This document shows, piece by piece, positions 29,132-38,454 of a stretch of DNA of 64,000 bases; within the stretch, counting starts at the first letter, position 1, and the number at the start of each line of letters is the position of its first letter. The notes beneath the pieces are model-generated. The model ran no database searches. It was not told the DNA's origin and saw only the letters and a list, made by a program, of their open reading frames with translations. Source of the stretch: Actinokineospora alba (GTDB lineage: Bacteria; Actinomycetota; Actinomycetes; Mycobacteriales; Pseudonocardiaceae). The translations under genes and the position numbers were made by a program. The stretch covers positions 1,240,001 through 1,304,000 of the forward strand of contig NZ_SNXU01000001.1 of the NCBI RefSeq assembly GCF_004362515.1, given 5' to 3'.

Positions 29132-29310
29132 GGCGCCGGGGTCGGCGGAATCGCCCGCGTCGCCGGGGTCGGCGGGGTCGCCGGGATCGGCGGGGTCGCC
29201 CGCGTCGCCGGGGTCGGCGGGGTCGGCGGGGTCGGCAGAGCCACCGGAGTCGCCGGGGTCGCCGGGGTCGCCGGGGTCGGCGGGGTCGGCGGGGTCGGCG
29301 GGGTCGCAGG
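29132..29310. repeat. 9-bp tandem repeat (GGGGTCGSC)n
   Basis: About nineteen copies of the 9-mer GGGGTCGGC/GGGGTCGCC, with a few variants, run up to the stop of the phosphatase gene. Both strands read through it (Gly-Val-Ala-Gly on plus, Thr-Pro-Pro on minus), but no start signal or family supports a gene. The remainder of 28927-29131 shows nothing recognisable. Confidence 0.75.
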
Positions 29311-30057
29311 TTAGGCGGAGCCGGCGGGTGAGACTGTCAGGTTGGCCCGGAGCCCGTTGAGCAGTGCGTCGTCCGCCGTCAGCTGGGTCTGGGCGTAGCT
29401 GAGGACCGAGCCGTGGCGAGTGGCGAGGTTCGCCAGGAACAGGGTCATGGTCTGGGCCGGGGCTTGGCCGTAGCCAGGCCAGGTGAGGGTTTGGTCGGGA
29501 TGGGCCGCCTTCCAGTCGTCGATGAGGCGGGTGGTTGCCCGCTCGGTCAGGGCGAAGTCGGCGACTACGTCCTCTTCTGCAACGCCGAGGAGGGTGAGGA
29601 CGAGGGCTGCGAGCAGGCCCGTTCGGTCCTTGCCGGAGGCGCAGTGGATCACGGTGGGGCCGGCGTTCGGGGCCGCCAGCAGGGTGAGGGCCTGGTGTAG
29701 TTCGGCGGTGCCGTCCTCGGCCACCTCAGCGAAGCGGTCGGCCAGGTAGGGGCCGGGGTCGACGGTGGGCGTCAACGACGGCTGGTCGTAGGGGCGGTGT
29801 TCGATGCTGAGGTTGTGGTACTCCAGACCGTCGTAGTGCGGCACGCGGCCGGCGCGGTCGATTTCCCAGGGGTAGCGGAGATCGATGACCGTGCGGATGC
29901 CCAGTTCGGCGAAGCGGTCCCAGTCGTCGGTGCCGAGTTTGGACAGTGAGTCGGAGCGGTAGAGCTGTCCCCAGCGGACGGTGCGGCCGTCGGCGGTGGC
30001 GTAGCCGCCCACGTCGCGGAAGTTGTGCAGGCGGGCGAAATCGATGTGTCTCCTCAC
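29311..30057 (-). CDS. tyrosine-protein phosphatase (Y_phosphatase3 family)
   Basis: A 248-residue atypical dual-specificity phosphatase. It begins with FARLHNFRDVGGYATADGRTVRWGQLYRSDSL, the family's conserved N-terminus. The P-loop VIHCASGKDRTG carries the catalytic Cys, Lys and Arg as in MptpB-type lipid/tyrosine phosphatases. GTG 30057 follows TACAGT (30064-30069) by exactly 6 bases, consistent with a leaderless mRNA; the AGGAG inside the first codons is then fortuitous. Cytoplasmic; no signal peptide. Substrate may be phosphotyrosine or phosphoinositide. Confidence 0.9.
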   Translation of the reverse strand: MRRHIDFARLHNFRDVGGYATADGRTVRWGQLYRSDSLSKLGTDDWDRFAELGIRTVIDLRYPWEIDRAGRVPHYDGLEYHNLSIEHRPYDQPSLTPTVDPGPYLADRFAEVAEDGTAELHQALTLLAAPNAGPTVIHCASGKDRTGLLAALVLTLLGVAEEDVVADFALTERATTRLIDDWKAAHPDQTLTWPGYGQAPAQTMTLFLANLATRHGSVLSYAQTQLTADDALLNGLRANLTVSPAGSA

Positions 30058-30234
30058 GGTTCGACTGTACGAGCGATCTTGGGGAGCCGGGGTCGAGCGG
30101 CTTCGTGGTGGGCGACGGATTGGGAGGGAGATTCATGTTGTTGCTGGTCAGGCGGGTACCCAAACGGACTCATCGGCTGTGAGCCCTCTCCCACCGGCCC
30201 GCGCGGGTCCAGGACCGCCTGACAGAATCGGGGG

Positions 30235-31110
30235 GTGCCGTCGAACGAACGTCGCTATGTGATCAAGCTCGGGTGTCCGGACCGGACCGGGATCGTGGCG
30301 CGGATCGCGTCGTTCTTGACCGAGGCGGGTGGGTGGATCGTCGAGGCGGACTACCACTCCGATCCCGACACGAACTGGTTCTTCACCCGGCAGGAAGTGC
30401 GGGCGGACTCGCTGCCTTTCGGGGTGGAGGAGTTGCGGACGCGGTTCGCCGAAGTCGCCCGGCAGCTGAGCGCCCTGTCGGACTGGAGCATCATCGACAC
30501 CGGCGTGAAGCGGCGGGTGGTGATCCTGGTGTCGAAGGAAGGCCACTGCCTCTACGACCTGCTCGGCCGCGTGCACGGCGGCGAACTCGACGTCGATGTT
30601 CGGGCGGTCATCGGCAACCACACCGATCTCGCCGACATCACCCGGGCCCACGGAATCCCGTTCCACCACGTGCCCTTCCCGCCAGGCGACCCCGAGGGCA
30701 AGGCTGCCGCTTTCGCCCAGCTGAGCCAATTGGTCGACGCCGCCAAACCGGACGCGATCGTGTTGGCGCGGTTCATGCAGGTGTTGCCCGCCGGGTTGTG
30801 CGCACGCTGGGCGGGGCGCGCGCTGAACATCCATCACAGCTTCCTTCCGTCGTTCGTGGGTGCGCGCCCGTACCACCAGGCGCACAAGCGTGGGGTGAAA
30901 CTGATCGGGGCGACGTGCCACTACGTCACCGCCGAACTCGACGCCGGGCCGATCATCGAGCAGAACGTGATCCGGGTCGACCACGGCGACTCCGTGGCCG
31001 ACATGGTGCGCAAGGGTCGGGACATCGAGAAGGTCGTGCTCGCGGGCGGGCTTCGCGCCCACCTGCAGGGGCGGATTCTGGTGCACGGCAACAAGACCGT
31101 GGTGTTCTGA
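30235..31110 (+). CDS. purU: formyltetrahydrofolate deformylase
   Basis: A 291-residue enzyme that hydrolyses 10-formyl-THF to formate and THF, balancing one-carbon pools and feeding purine synthesis. An N-terminal ACT domain (KLGCPDRTGIVARIASFLTEAGGWIVEAD) precedes the formyltransferase domain with ILARFMQVL-type sequence, NIHHSFLPSFVGARPYHQA (catalytic Asn-His) and AELDAGPIIEQ (catalytic Asp). GTG 30235 is 6 bases after CAGAAT. It is divergent from the phosphatase gene. Confidence 0.94.
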   Translation: MPSNERRYVIKLGCPDRTGIVARIASFLTEAGGWIVEADYHSDPDTNWFFTRQEVRADSLPFGVEELRTRFAEVARQLSALSDWSIIDTGVKRRVVILVSKEGHCLYDLLGRVHGGELDVDVRAVIGNHTDLADITRAHGIPFHHVPFPPGDPEGKAAAFAQLSQLVDAAKPDAIVLARFMQVLPAGLCARWAGRALNIHHSFLPSFVGARPYHQAHKRGVKLIGATCHYVTAELDAGPIIEQNVIRVDHGDSVADMVRKGRDIEKVVLAGGLRAHLQGRILVHGNKTVVF

Positions 31111-31283
31111 CCTGACGGCCCAGGCGGATCTTGCTCCTTCCTGTAGGCGGCGACGATCCGCCCCATGGACGCGATGGCGGGGAATGACGCCGCATGCCAC
31201 GTGGTGATGCCGCGCCGGCAGGCGTGGCACCCGCGAGCGGACGAGGGTGCGTTCGGCGACACCGCCGGCAGACGCTCACGGCC

Positions 31284-31647
31284 GATGGGCGGCTGCTCGC
31301 GACACCGACATGACAATGAGGCTTGACGGGCGGCGGCCCGCGACACGGCGGTGCGATATCGGGCGACTCCAAGGGTTGGCGATCGGGCGGCTGACGGCTA
31401 GGCGGCCAACAGCTCACAACTGATGGGGCGGCTCATCGCGACACCGACATGACAACGAGGCTTGACGGGCAGCGGCCCGCGACACGGCGGTGCGATATCG
31501 GGCGACTCCAAGGGTTAGCGATCGGGCGACTGACGACTAGGCGGCCAACAGCTCACAACTGATGGGGCGGCTCATCGCGACACCGACATGACAACGAGGC
31601 TTGACGGGCGGCGGCCCGCGACACGGCGGTGCGATATCCGGCGGCCG
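31284..31647. repeat. 139-bp direct tandem repeat, about 2.6 copies
   Basis: The anchor GACACCGACATGACAA recurs at 31301, 31440 and 31579, exactly 139 bp apart. Copies 1 and 2 differ at few positions; copy 3 diverges after GATATC at about 31640. 139 is not a multiple of three, and the frames are broken, so it is non-coding. Degenerate homology continues some way upstream of 31284. The remaining parts of the 916-bp gap 31111-32026 hold only the small reading frame at 31807 and a 12-bp palindrome CACTCGCGAGTG at 31738. Confidence 0.88.
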
Positions 31648-31806
31648 GCGGCTGGCGGCATCTACCAATACGGACTGCTGCGCTCGGGCACTGGGGCTTG
31701 ATGGGACTTCACACTCACGACGCCGGCGGAATGACGACACTCGCGAGTGGCGTACCGCCATGTGTCGACCCCAATGTGGGCGGCGTGGCAACAGCGGGTG
31801 CGGTGG

Positions 31807-31869
31807 CTAAGGGTCCGCGGGTGCGTCGACAAGGAATGGCGAGAATGCTTGTGTCTCAACGGTTTTCAT
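31807..31869 (-). CDS. possible 20-residue peptide gene
   Basis: ATG 31869 is preceded by a perfect AGGAGG at a 6-base distance and by a good promoter (ATGACA-N17-TAACCT). The frame encodes MKTVETQAF then SPFLVDAPADP and stops at TAG. Codon use is unlike the genome: AAA, GTT, ACA, CAA, GCA, CCA, CTT and CCT are present, so third-position GC is low. It could be a leader peptide of an attenuator, a RiPP-like precursor or the start of a decayed gene. No maturation gene is adjacent. I do not recognise the sequence. Confidence 0.4.
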   Translation of the reverse strand: MKTVETQAFSPFLVDAPADP

Positions 31870-31895
31870 GGCTGGCCTCCTGACTTGACGATTCC

Positions 31896-31924
31896 AGGTT
31901 AGGTGGCGGGCAGCACCCTGTCAT
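31896..31924 (-). promoter_or_regulatory. promoter of the 20-residue peptide frame
   Basis: On the minus strand ATGACA (31919-31924) and TAACCT (31896-31901) are separated by 17 bp, a close match to the vegetative consensus. The predicted start of transcription lies near 31889, leaving about 20 bases of leader that contain AGGAGG (31876-31881). Confidence 0.55.
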
Positions 31925-32026
31925 TGCCCCTTTAGCGTGGGGATGGACGTTTGACGACCAGCCTTTCGTGTGCTCCCCCGCTTAATTCGATTGCCGACCA
32001 CCGCCGGGTGTCGCCATGCTTTCCCC

Positions 32027-32877
32027 ATGACCATCCGACCCGTCGACCAGGTTCCCACCACCGATCCTCGCCCACTGTCCCTTGTGGACCTGACTGCCTG
32101 CCTCGAGCTCGCGGACAACCGCGAATGGCCGTACGAGGACCGCAAGTGGGACTTCCTGCTGCGGGTAGGCCAGGGATATGGAATCGTCGACGCGGCCGGG
32201 AAACTGGCCGCGTCGGCCGTTCTTACGCGGTTTGGCGGGGTGGCGGCGATCAGCATGGTGTTGGTGGCCGACCGGTATGAGGGACGCGGTCTCGGCAAGC
32301 GCATCATGCGGCACGTGATGGGCGAAGCGGGCGACAGCGTCGTGACGCTCTACGCGACCGATAAGGGCAGGCCGCTCTACGAAAAGCTTGGCTTCCAAGC
32401 GGTTTCCGGCTGCGAAGTTCTCCTCGGCGGCTTCACCGGGACCGCTCCGCACACCACGCGCCTGGCGACGGCGGACGACCTCCCGGCGATCCTCCGGTTG
32501 GACGCCGAGGTGCTCGGTGTCGACCGCACGCACGTCCTGGCCAGGCTGCCCGAGTACGCCGACCGCATCCGGGTCGTCGAGCGCGGCGGGGCCGTCACGG
32601 GGTACGCCGCCGCCAGCCGCGCCATGTCGACGCAGGACTACGCCCAGGTGGGGCCGGTGGTCGCCGACGACGAAGCGGACGCGCGGGCGCTCATCGCGGA
32701 CCTGGCGGCAGGTGGCCGAATCCGCGTCGACCTCGACCCACGTCAGCCCGATCTGCTCGCGTGGGGCAAGGAAAATGGCCTGGAAGTCGTCTTCCAGGCC
32801 ACTTCCATGGTCGTCGACGGCACACCCCTGCCAGGCGACCGCACCCGGCTGTTCGCCCCGCTGTTGCAGGCGATCGG

Positions 32878-32881
<4 letters not shown>
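32027..32881 (+). CDS. GNAT family N-acetyltransferase, two-domain
   Basis: A 284-residue protein with a complete N-terminal GNAT domain: VLVADRYEGRGLGKRIMRHVM is the acetyl-CoA P-loop (Q/RxxGxG/A) and YEKLGFQAV motif B. A second, degenerate GNAT-like half from about residue 150 (TRLATADDLPAILRLDAEVLG) matches the architecture of tandem-GNAT proteins. ATG 32027 follows CATGCT by 6 bases. The stop overlaps that of the oxidoreductase gene in CTAG. The acceptor is unknown. Confidence 0.85.
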
Positions 32882-33878
<997 letters not shown>

Positions 33879-33879
<1 letters not shown>

Positions 33880-34319
33880 CAGCCCTCCAGTTCCCGCTTC
33901 AGGTTCGCGAGAAGCTCACCGTGGATGCGGCGCAGGCCCGCGGGGGCGAAGATCCGCTCGAAGAACCCGCCGACGCCGTTGGCGCCCTCCCACGTCGTGA
34001 CGACCCGCACGGTGCTCGTGTCCCCGGACCCCTCGACGGTCCAGGTGCTGATCAGCGTGGAGTTCTTGTCGGCCTCGACCAACACGTCCGGCTGCGGCGC
34101 GCTGACCTCGACCAGGACGTCGCGGACCCGCTTCGCGGTGGCCTGCAGCGTCCAGTGCACGACCGTGCCCGGACCGGTGCCGCCGGAGCGGACCTCGTAG
34201 TCGCGGTAGTGCTCGGTGAGGATCTTCCCGCGCACGCCCGCGTAGTCCGCGACGGCGGCGCGAGCCTGCTCGACGGGGACATTGATCACCTGTTCGGCGA
34301 CAGCCTGGACCTGGTTCAT
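33879..34319 (-). CDS. SRPBCC family protein (polyketide cyclase/dehydrase-like)
   Basis: A 146-residue START-like helix-grip protein. Strand/helix order is AEQVINVPVEQARAAVADYA, HYRDYEVRSGGTGPGTVVHW, LISTWTVEGSGDTSTVRVVTTW and the long C-terminal helix GGFFERIFAPAGLRRIHGELLANLKREL. ATG 34319 follows GGAG by 4 bases. It forms an overlapping pair with the oxidoreductase. Likely binds a small hydrophobic ligand; catalysis cannot be judged. Confidence 0.82.
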
Positions 34320-34362
34320 CGTTCTCCGTACCTCGAATCGGCGACGCCCGTACGCTACTCGC

Positions 34363-35508
34363 GTGCGGACTGAGATCACCGACCTGGACACGCTGCGCCG
34401 CCACCGCGCGGAGAACCGCGACCTGCGGGGAGTCGTGCTCGTCCGGCTCGACCTGACCGCCCGCGCGGACGACGCGCTGCTGCGCACAGCGCTGGACGGC
34501 GCCCTTCTGCTCGGCTGCCTCCTCACCCCGGAGGCCGCCAGGCGGGCCGAGGCGGCGGGCGCGCTGGCGTTCCCCGCCGTGCCGGACCTGCCCTACGACA
34601 TGTACCGGTCGACCCTCTACACCGCCACGGAACTGTTCGACGGCTTCGACCCCGCCCGCCCGGAGTCCTACGCGGACACCCCGGACGCGCGAATCTACCG
34701 GCACACCAGGGAAACCAAGCTCGACCCGCTGCACGCGCTGACCGAGCGGCTGCACGACCACAGCATCTCCGAGGCGCTCGCCGACGCCATGACCGGCCAC
34801 CCGGTGGCGGTGATGGGCGGCCACGCCCTGACCCGCGATTCCCCCGGTTACCGCGACGCGGTGGAACTCGGCGTCACCCTCGGCCAAGAGGGTTTCACCG
34901 TCCTGACCGGCGGCGGCCCGGGCGCGATGGAGGCCGTCCCGCTGGGCGTGCGGCTCTCCCACATGTCCTCTGTGGACTCTGTGAACGACGTGGTGCGCTC
35001 GCTCGCCATGGCGCCGAAGTTCGCGAGCGGCGCCACGGTCGACGCGAGCGAGATCGGCACCTGGCTGGCCGCGGGCCTGGCGGTCGACCTGCCCATCGAC
35101 CACACCCCGCGCACCATCGGCATCCCCACGTGGTTCTACGGCCACGAGCCGCCCAACCCGTTCTGCGAGCTGCACGCGAAGTACTTCGCCAACTCGGTGC
35201 GCGAGGACGGCCTGCTGACCATCGCCACCGGCGGCATCGTCTACACGCCGGGCAGCGCGGGCACGGTCCAGGAGGTCTTCCAGGACTACACCCAGAACCA
35301 CTACTCGTCGATCGGCCCACCGGCGCCGATGATCTTCCTGGGCAGCCGGTTCTGGAACGAGGACGTGCCCGCCGCTCCCCTGGTCCGCAAGCTCGCGCGC
35401 GGACGCGAGGCCGAGCCATGGATCATGGTCACCGACGACATCGACGAGGCCGTGACCCTGCTGCGGAGCTACGCCGAGTCAGTCCAGCAGGCCGGCGCGC
35501 TGCGCTAG
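34363..35508 (+). CDS. LOG family protein, long form
   Basis: A 381-residue protein with the Lonely-Guy Rossmann core: VAVMGGHALTRDSPGY, VLTGGGPGAMEAVPLG and the PGGxGTxxE-like YTPGSAGTVQEVFQDYTQ. Family members cleave nucleoside 5'-monophosphates to base and ribose-5-phosphate. It carries a ~130-residue N-terminal extension and an insert, so substrate and function may differ from LOG enzymes of 180-200 residues. TACGCT (34351-34356) precedes GTG 34363 by 6 bases, which fixes the start. Its 3' end overlaps the NarL-type gene by 30 bp, tail to tail. Confidence 0.85.
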   Translation: MRTEITDLDTLRRHRAENRDLRGVVLVRLDLTARADDALLRTALDGALLLGCLLTPEAARRAEAAGALAFPAVPDLPYDMYRSTLYTATELFDGFDPARPESYADTPDARIYRHTRETKLDPLHALTERLHDHSISEALADAMTGHPVAVMGGHALTRDSPGYRDAVELGVTLGQEGFTVLTGGGPGAMEAVPLGVRLSHMSSVDSVNDVVRSLAMAPKFASGATVDASEIGTWLAAGLAVDLPIDHTPRTIGIPTWFYGHEPPNPFCELHAKYFANSVREDGLLTIATGGIVYTPGSAGTVQEVFQDYTQNHYSSIGPPAPMIFLGSRFWNEDVPAAPLVRKLARGREAEPWIMVTDDIDEAVTLLRSYAESVQQAGALR

Positions 35509-36171
35509 GACCGCCGCGGTGACCCGGTTCGAGCAGCCGGTGGCCGCCAGGATCTCCGAGACGTAGCCGCGCACCGTCGAGTCCGACAAGCGCAGTTCCT
35601 CGGCGATCTCGTTGTTGCTGCGTCCCATGCCGACCAGCCGCAGCACGTCGCGCAGGCGCGCGGAGAGCCGGGCGACCTCGGCGGCGGCGCCGATGCGGTC
35701 GAGGTGGTGGGAGGCGAGGTGGCCCATCAGGTCGTGCGTCAGCGTCGGGTCGAGCACGGCCCCGCCGCGCGCCGCGACGCGGACCGCGCGCACCAGCTCG
35801 GCCGGGTCGACGTGCTTGAGCAGGAAGCCCTTCGCGCCGAGCCGCAGCGCGGATGCGACCGCCTGGTCGGCGTGGAACGTGGTGAGCACGACCACAGCGG
35901 GCATCGTGGGGAGCCTGCGCAGCTCGCGGAGCGCGTCCAGGCCGTCCATCCGGGGCATCTTCAAATCCAGCAGCAGGACGTCGAGGTCCTGGGTGCGGGC
36001 CAGCTGCAGCGCCTCGCCGCCGTCGGCTCCCTCACCGACGACCTGCAGGTCGGGGGCCGAGCTGAGGATCTTGGAGACGAACGCGCGCGCCATCGGCTCG
36101 TCGTCGACCACGCCTACGCGCACGGTGGCCCGCTCCGCGGTCAGACCGTCCACATCGAACTGCGCCGTCAC
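35479..36171 (-). CDS. NarL/FixJ-type response regulator, no adjacent kinase
   Basis: A 230-residue regulator. The receiver has VVDDEPMARAF, VLLLDLKMPRMDG with the phospho-Asp, VVVLTTF and GFLLKHVDP with the Lys. The LuxR HTH is LRDVLRLVGMGRSNNEIAEELRLSDSTVRGYVSEIL. GTG 36171 has GAAAGGGG upstream. No histidine kinase lies next to it, so its partner is elsewhere or it is an orphan. The helix-turn-helix lacks the usual LTxRE entry sequence (SARLRDV instead). Confidence 0.9.
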   Translation of the reverse strand: MTAQFDVDGLTAERATVRVGVVDDEPMARAFVSKILSSAPDLQVVGEGADGGEALQLARTQDLDVLLLDLKMPRMDGLDALRELRRLPTMPAVVVLTTFHADQAVASALRLGAKGFLLKHVDPAELVRAVRVAARGGAVLDPTLTHDLMGHLASHHLDRIGAAAEVARLSARLRDVLRLVGMGRSNNEIAEELRLSDSTVRGYVSEILAATGCSNRVTAAVLAQRAGLLD

Positions 36172-36248
36172 GGCACGCCCCTTTCAAGGTTCTCTGGCAA
36201 ATAGGACCTGACCAGGCATGTTCTCGGCTACCGACGTTCGTAGGTTCT

Positions 36249-36791
36249 TCAGCGGGCGAGGCCCTCGATGACCTCCGCGCCCGGCAGCGCGGCGAGCACG
36301 TCGCCGGGGACGAACAACTTGCTGCCGCGGATTCCGCTGCCGATGACAAGCTCGGGCGCGGCGGCGACAGCGGCGTCGATGAGCAGCGGCCAGTCGGCGG
36401 GCAGGCCGATCGGGGTGATGCCGCCGTAGGCCATGCCGGTCGCCTCGACCGCGCGGTCCATCGGCGCGAATGAGGCCTTGCGCACGTCGAGCCTGCGCCG
36501 GGCGACGCCGTTGACGTCGGCGCGGGTGGTGGCGAGCACCAGGCAGGCGGCGAGCCTCTCGTCGCCACCGCGCTTGCCGAGGACGACCACGCAGTTGGCC
36601 GACGCGGTGAGCGGGGAGCCGTAGGCGTCGCAGAACGCGGCGGTGTCGGCCAGGTCGGGATCGATGCGGGCCACGCCGACGCGGTCGGCGCCCGGCAGTG
36701 ACGCAAGCGCTTTCGCGACCGGTTCGGCGAGCAGGTCGGCGTGGTCGAGGGCGGGGACGACGGTCAGGCTTCCGGCGATGTTCCAGCTCAC
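36249..36791 (-). CDS. YbaK/EbsC-type aminoacyl-tRNA deacylase
   Basis: A 180-residue trans-editing domain protein. Typical segments are DTAAFCDAYGSPLTASANCVVVLGKR, ATTRADVNGVARRRLDVRKASFAP (the conserved Lys), GMAYGGITPIGLP and VIGSGIRGSKLFVPG. It should hydrolyse mischarged Cys- or Ala-tRNA(Pro). GTG 36791 is preceded by TAATGT after 6 bases, a leaderless arrangement. It is divergent from the chagasin-like gene. Confidence 0.9.
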   Translation of the reverse strand: MSWNIAGSLTVVPALDHADLLAEPVAKALASLPGADRVGVARIDPDLADTAAFCDAYGSPLTASANCVVVLGKRGGDERLAACLVLATTRADVNGVARRRLDVRKASFAPMDRAVEATGMAYGGITPIGLPADWPLLIDAAVAAAPELVIGSGIRGSKLFVPGDVLAALPGAEVIEGLAR

Positions 36792-36909
36792 GACTCCACA
36801 TTAGCCACGGGCGTGGAGACGATCGGAAACCTGGGATGTATCCACCGGGCGGGAGCCGTCTCTTAGTAGTTGTGCGTAGAAACACTCAGCATGTGTAGAG
36901 GAGCCATTG

Positions 36910-37230
36910 ATGGCACTGGTTCACCTGTCGGCGACGGACGCCGACGGGCCGACAGAGCTGCGCCGTGGCGACACGGTGGAGCTCCGGTTGCCGGAGTCGC
37001 TGAGCACCGGCTACCGGTGGCGCTGGCGACTGCCGGTGACGCTGCGGATGGTGGCCGACGAGCATGTGACGCACGCGGGCGCGAAGGTGGACATAGCGGG
37101 TTCGGCGGGCGTGCGCAGGCTCGCGTTCGACGTGACCGCGGCGGGTTCGCACGAACTCCGGGCCGAACTGGCCCGGCCATGGGAGGGCGAGGCGCAGCAG
37201 GCGCTCACCTTCATCCTCCACGCACTGTGA
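36910..37230 (+). CDS. chagasin-like protease inhibitor (I42 family)
   Basis: A 106-residue protein with the I42 loop signature PESLSTGYRWRW (equivalent of NPTTGYxW), the HAGAKVDIAGSAGVRRLAFDV strands and ELARPWEGEAQQALTFILHAL (the RPWE loop). Chagasins inhibit papain-type cysteine proteases through these loops. There is no signal peptide, so it would act in the cytoplasm unless exported otherwise. ATG 36910 follows GAGGAG by 6 bases. No cysteine protease lies in the window. Confidence 0.85.
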   Translation: MALVHLSATDADGPTELRRGDTVELRLPESLSTGYRWRWRLPVTLRMVADEHVTHAGAKVDIAGSAGVRRLAFDVTAAGSHELRAELARPWEGEAQQALTFILHAL

Positions 37231-37361
37231 CGAATGTCCGGGATGGGTTCATCAGTTTGGGTGAGGCGAATCTGGATGCGACGCATCGGCCCACTTCACA
37301 GCGATGTAACCATTGGCACGAGAATGCACAACCCCGGCAGACGGAAGATGGGGTGGGAGCG

Positions 37362-37967
37362 GTGACCGAGCTCCGCACGGTAGGGACCAATCCGCCCTGG
37401 GAAGGGCTGGAAGGGTCAGACCGGCACGCGGCCTGCATGATCGCGGCACGCGACGGCAACAAGGGCGCACTCGACGTTCTCGTGGCCGAGCTGACTCCGC
37501 TGGTCTGGCATGTGGCGCGCGGAACGGGCCTTGACCGGGCCGCGGCCGAAGACGTTGTGCAGACGGTCTGGCTGGCGCTGCTGCGTCACGTCGACCGCCT
37601 GCTTGAACCCCGCGCCCTGGTGGGCTGGCTCATCACGACCGCCCGCCGTGAGGCGAACCGGACCCGGCAGCGCGGGAACGGCCAGATCGAGCTGTCGCCG
37701 GAGATCGCCGAGCACGTGCTCAGCACCGAGCCGATGCCCGAGGCCGAGGTCCTGCGCGGCGAACGCGACAACAAGCTGTGGGCGGCTTTCCGCAAGCTCC
37801 CGCCGCGCTGCCAGGAGCTGCTGCGTCTGACGGTGCTGGCGGGCCGGGCCGAATACCGAGTGGTCGCCGACCGGATGGGGATGCCGCACGGCAGCATCGG
37901 CCCCACCCGCGGTCGGTGCCTGAACTCGTTGCGCGACATGTACGACAATGGGGACGGGGTCAAATGA
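37362..37967 (+). CDS. ECF-like RNA polymerase sigma factor
   Basis: A 201-residue sigma-70 family protein. Region 2 shows ALDVLVAELTPLVWHVARGTGLDRAAAEDVVQTVWLALLRHV; region 4 shows LPPRCQELLRLTVLAGRAEYRVVADRMGMPHGSIGPTRGRCL. GTG 37362 has GGGAG upstream. It overlaps the following gene by ATGA, so the two are coupled. The upstream chagasin-like gene is 131 bp away on the same strand. Its regulon is unknown. Confidence 0.9.
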   Translation: MTELRTVGTNPPWEGLEGSDRHAACMIAARDGNKGALDVLVAELTPLVWHVARGTGLDRAAAEDVVQTVWLALLRHVDRLLEPRALVGWLITTARREANRTRQRGNGQIELSPEIAEHVLSTEPMPEAEVLRGERDNKLWAAFRKLPPRCQELLRLTVLAGRAEYRVVADRMGMPHGSIGPTRGRCLNSLRDMYDNGDGVK

Positions 37968-38449
37968 GAACCAAGGACGAGTACGAGATGGAACCGGCCG
38001 AGCGGGACTACTGGCTGGCCCAGGTCGCCCATCTGGTCGATGACCTGGACCCGGTGCCCGTCGGTCTCGTCGAGCGGGCCCAGTTCGCCATCGCCATCGA
38101 GGACATCGACGCCGAGGTCGAGCTGGAGGCCGCGCGCTGGGCCGACCAGCGGCCGCTGGTCGGGGTGCGCAGCGGGGCGCCGGGGACGATCACGTTCTTC
38201 GTCGGCGACCTCACCGTCATGGTCAACGTGACCCGCACCGGCGAGCGTCAGCGCATCGACGGCTGGCTGGTGCCCGCGGGCGAGCACGGTGTCGAGGTCC
38301 GCGTCGCCGACCACGGGTCGACGGCGACGACCGCGGACGAGGGCGGCCGGTTCGTGCTGACCGAGGTGCCGCGTGGGACCACGCAGATCCTCGTGCGGAT
38401 GAACGGCGGCAAGCCCCGCACGGTGGTCACGCCGACGGTCGTTCTCTGA
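37964..38449 (+). CDS. unknown protein coupled to the ECF sigma gene
   Basis: A 161-residue protein. The first half is acidic and helical (YEMEPAERDYWLAQVAHLVDDLDPVP), the second a beta-rich domain (VMVNVTRTGERQRIDGWLVPAGEHGVEV, GGRFVLTEVPRGTTQILVRM) like a carboxypeptidase-regulatory or immunoglobulin-like fold. It has no transmembrane helix and no zinc anti-sigma motif. The ATGA overlap with the sigma gene suggests a partner or regulator of that factor, but this is inference. Confidence 0.7.
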   Translation: MRTKDEYEMEPAERDYWLAQVAHLVDDLDPVPVGLVERAQFAIAIEDIDAEVELEAARWADQRPLVGVRSGAPGTITFFVGDLTVMVNVTRTGERQRIDGWLVPAGEHGVEVRVADHGSTATTADEGGRFVLTEVPRGTTQILVRMNGGKPRTVVTPTVVL

Positions 38450-38454
38450 CTCGT

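Noticed and set aside
29063..29314. 83-residue Gly/Val/Ala-rich plus-strand frame
   Set aside because: It is only the translation of the 9-bp tandem repeat and has no Shine-Dalgarno or family match.
31111..31650. CRISPR array in the repeated region after purU
   Set aside because: The repeat is a contiguous 139-bp tandem duplication without short identical repeats separated by unique spacers, and no cas gene is present.
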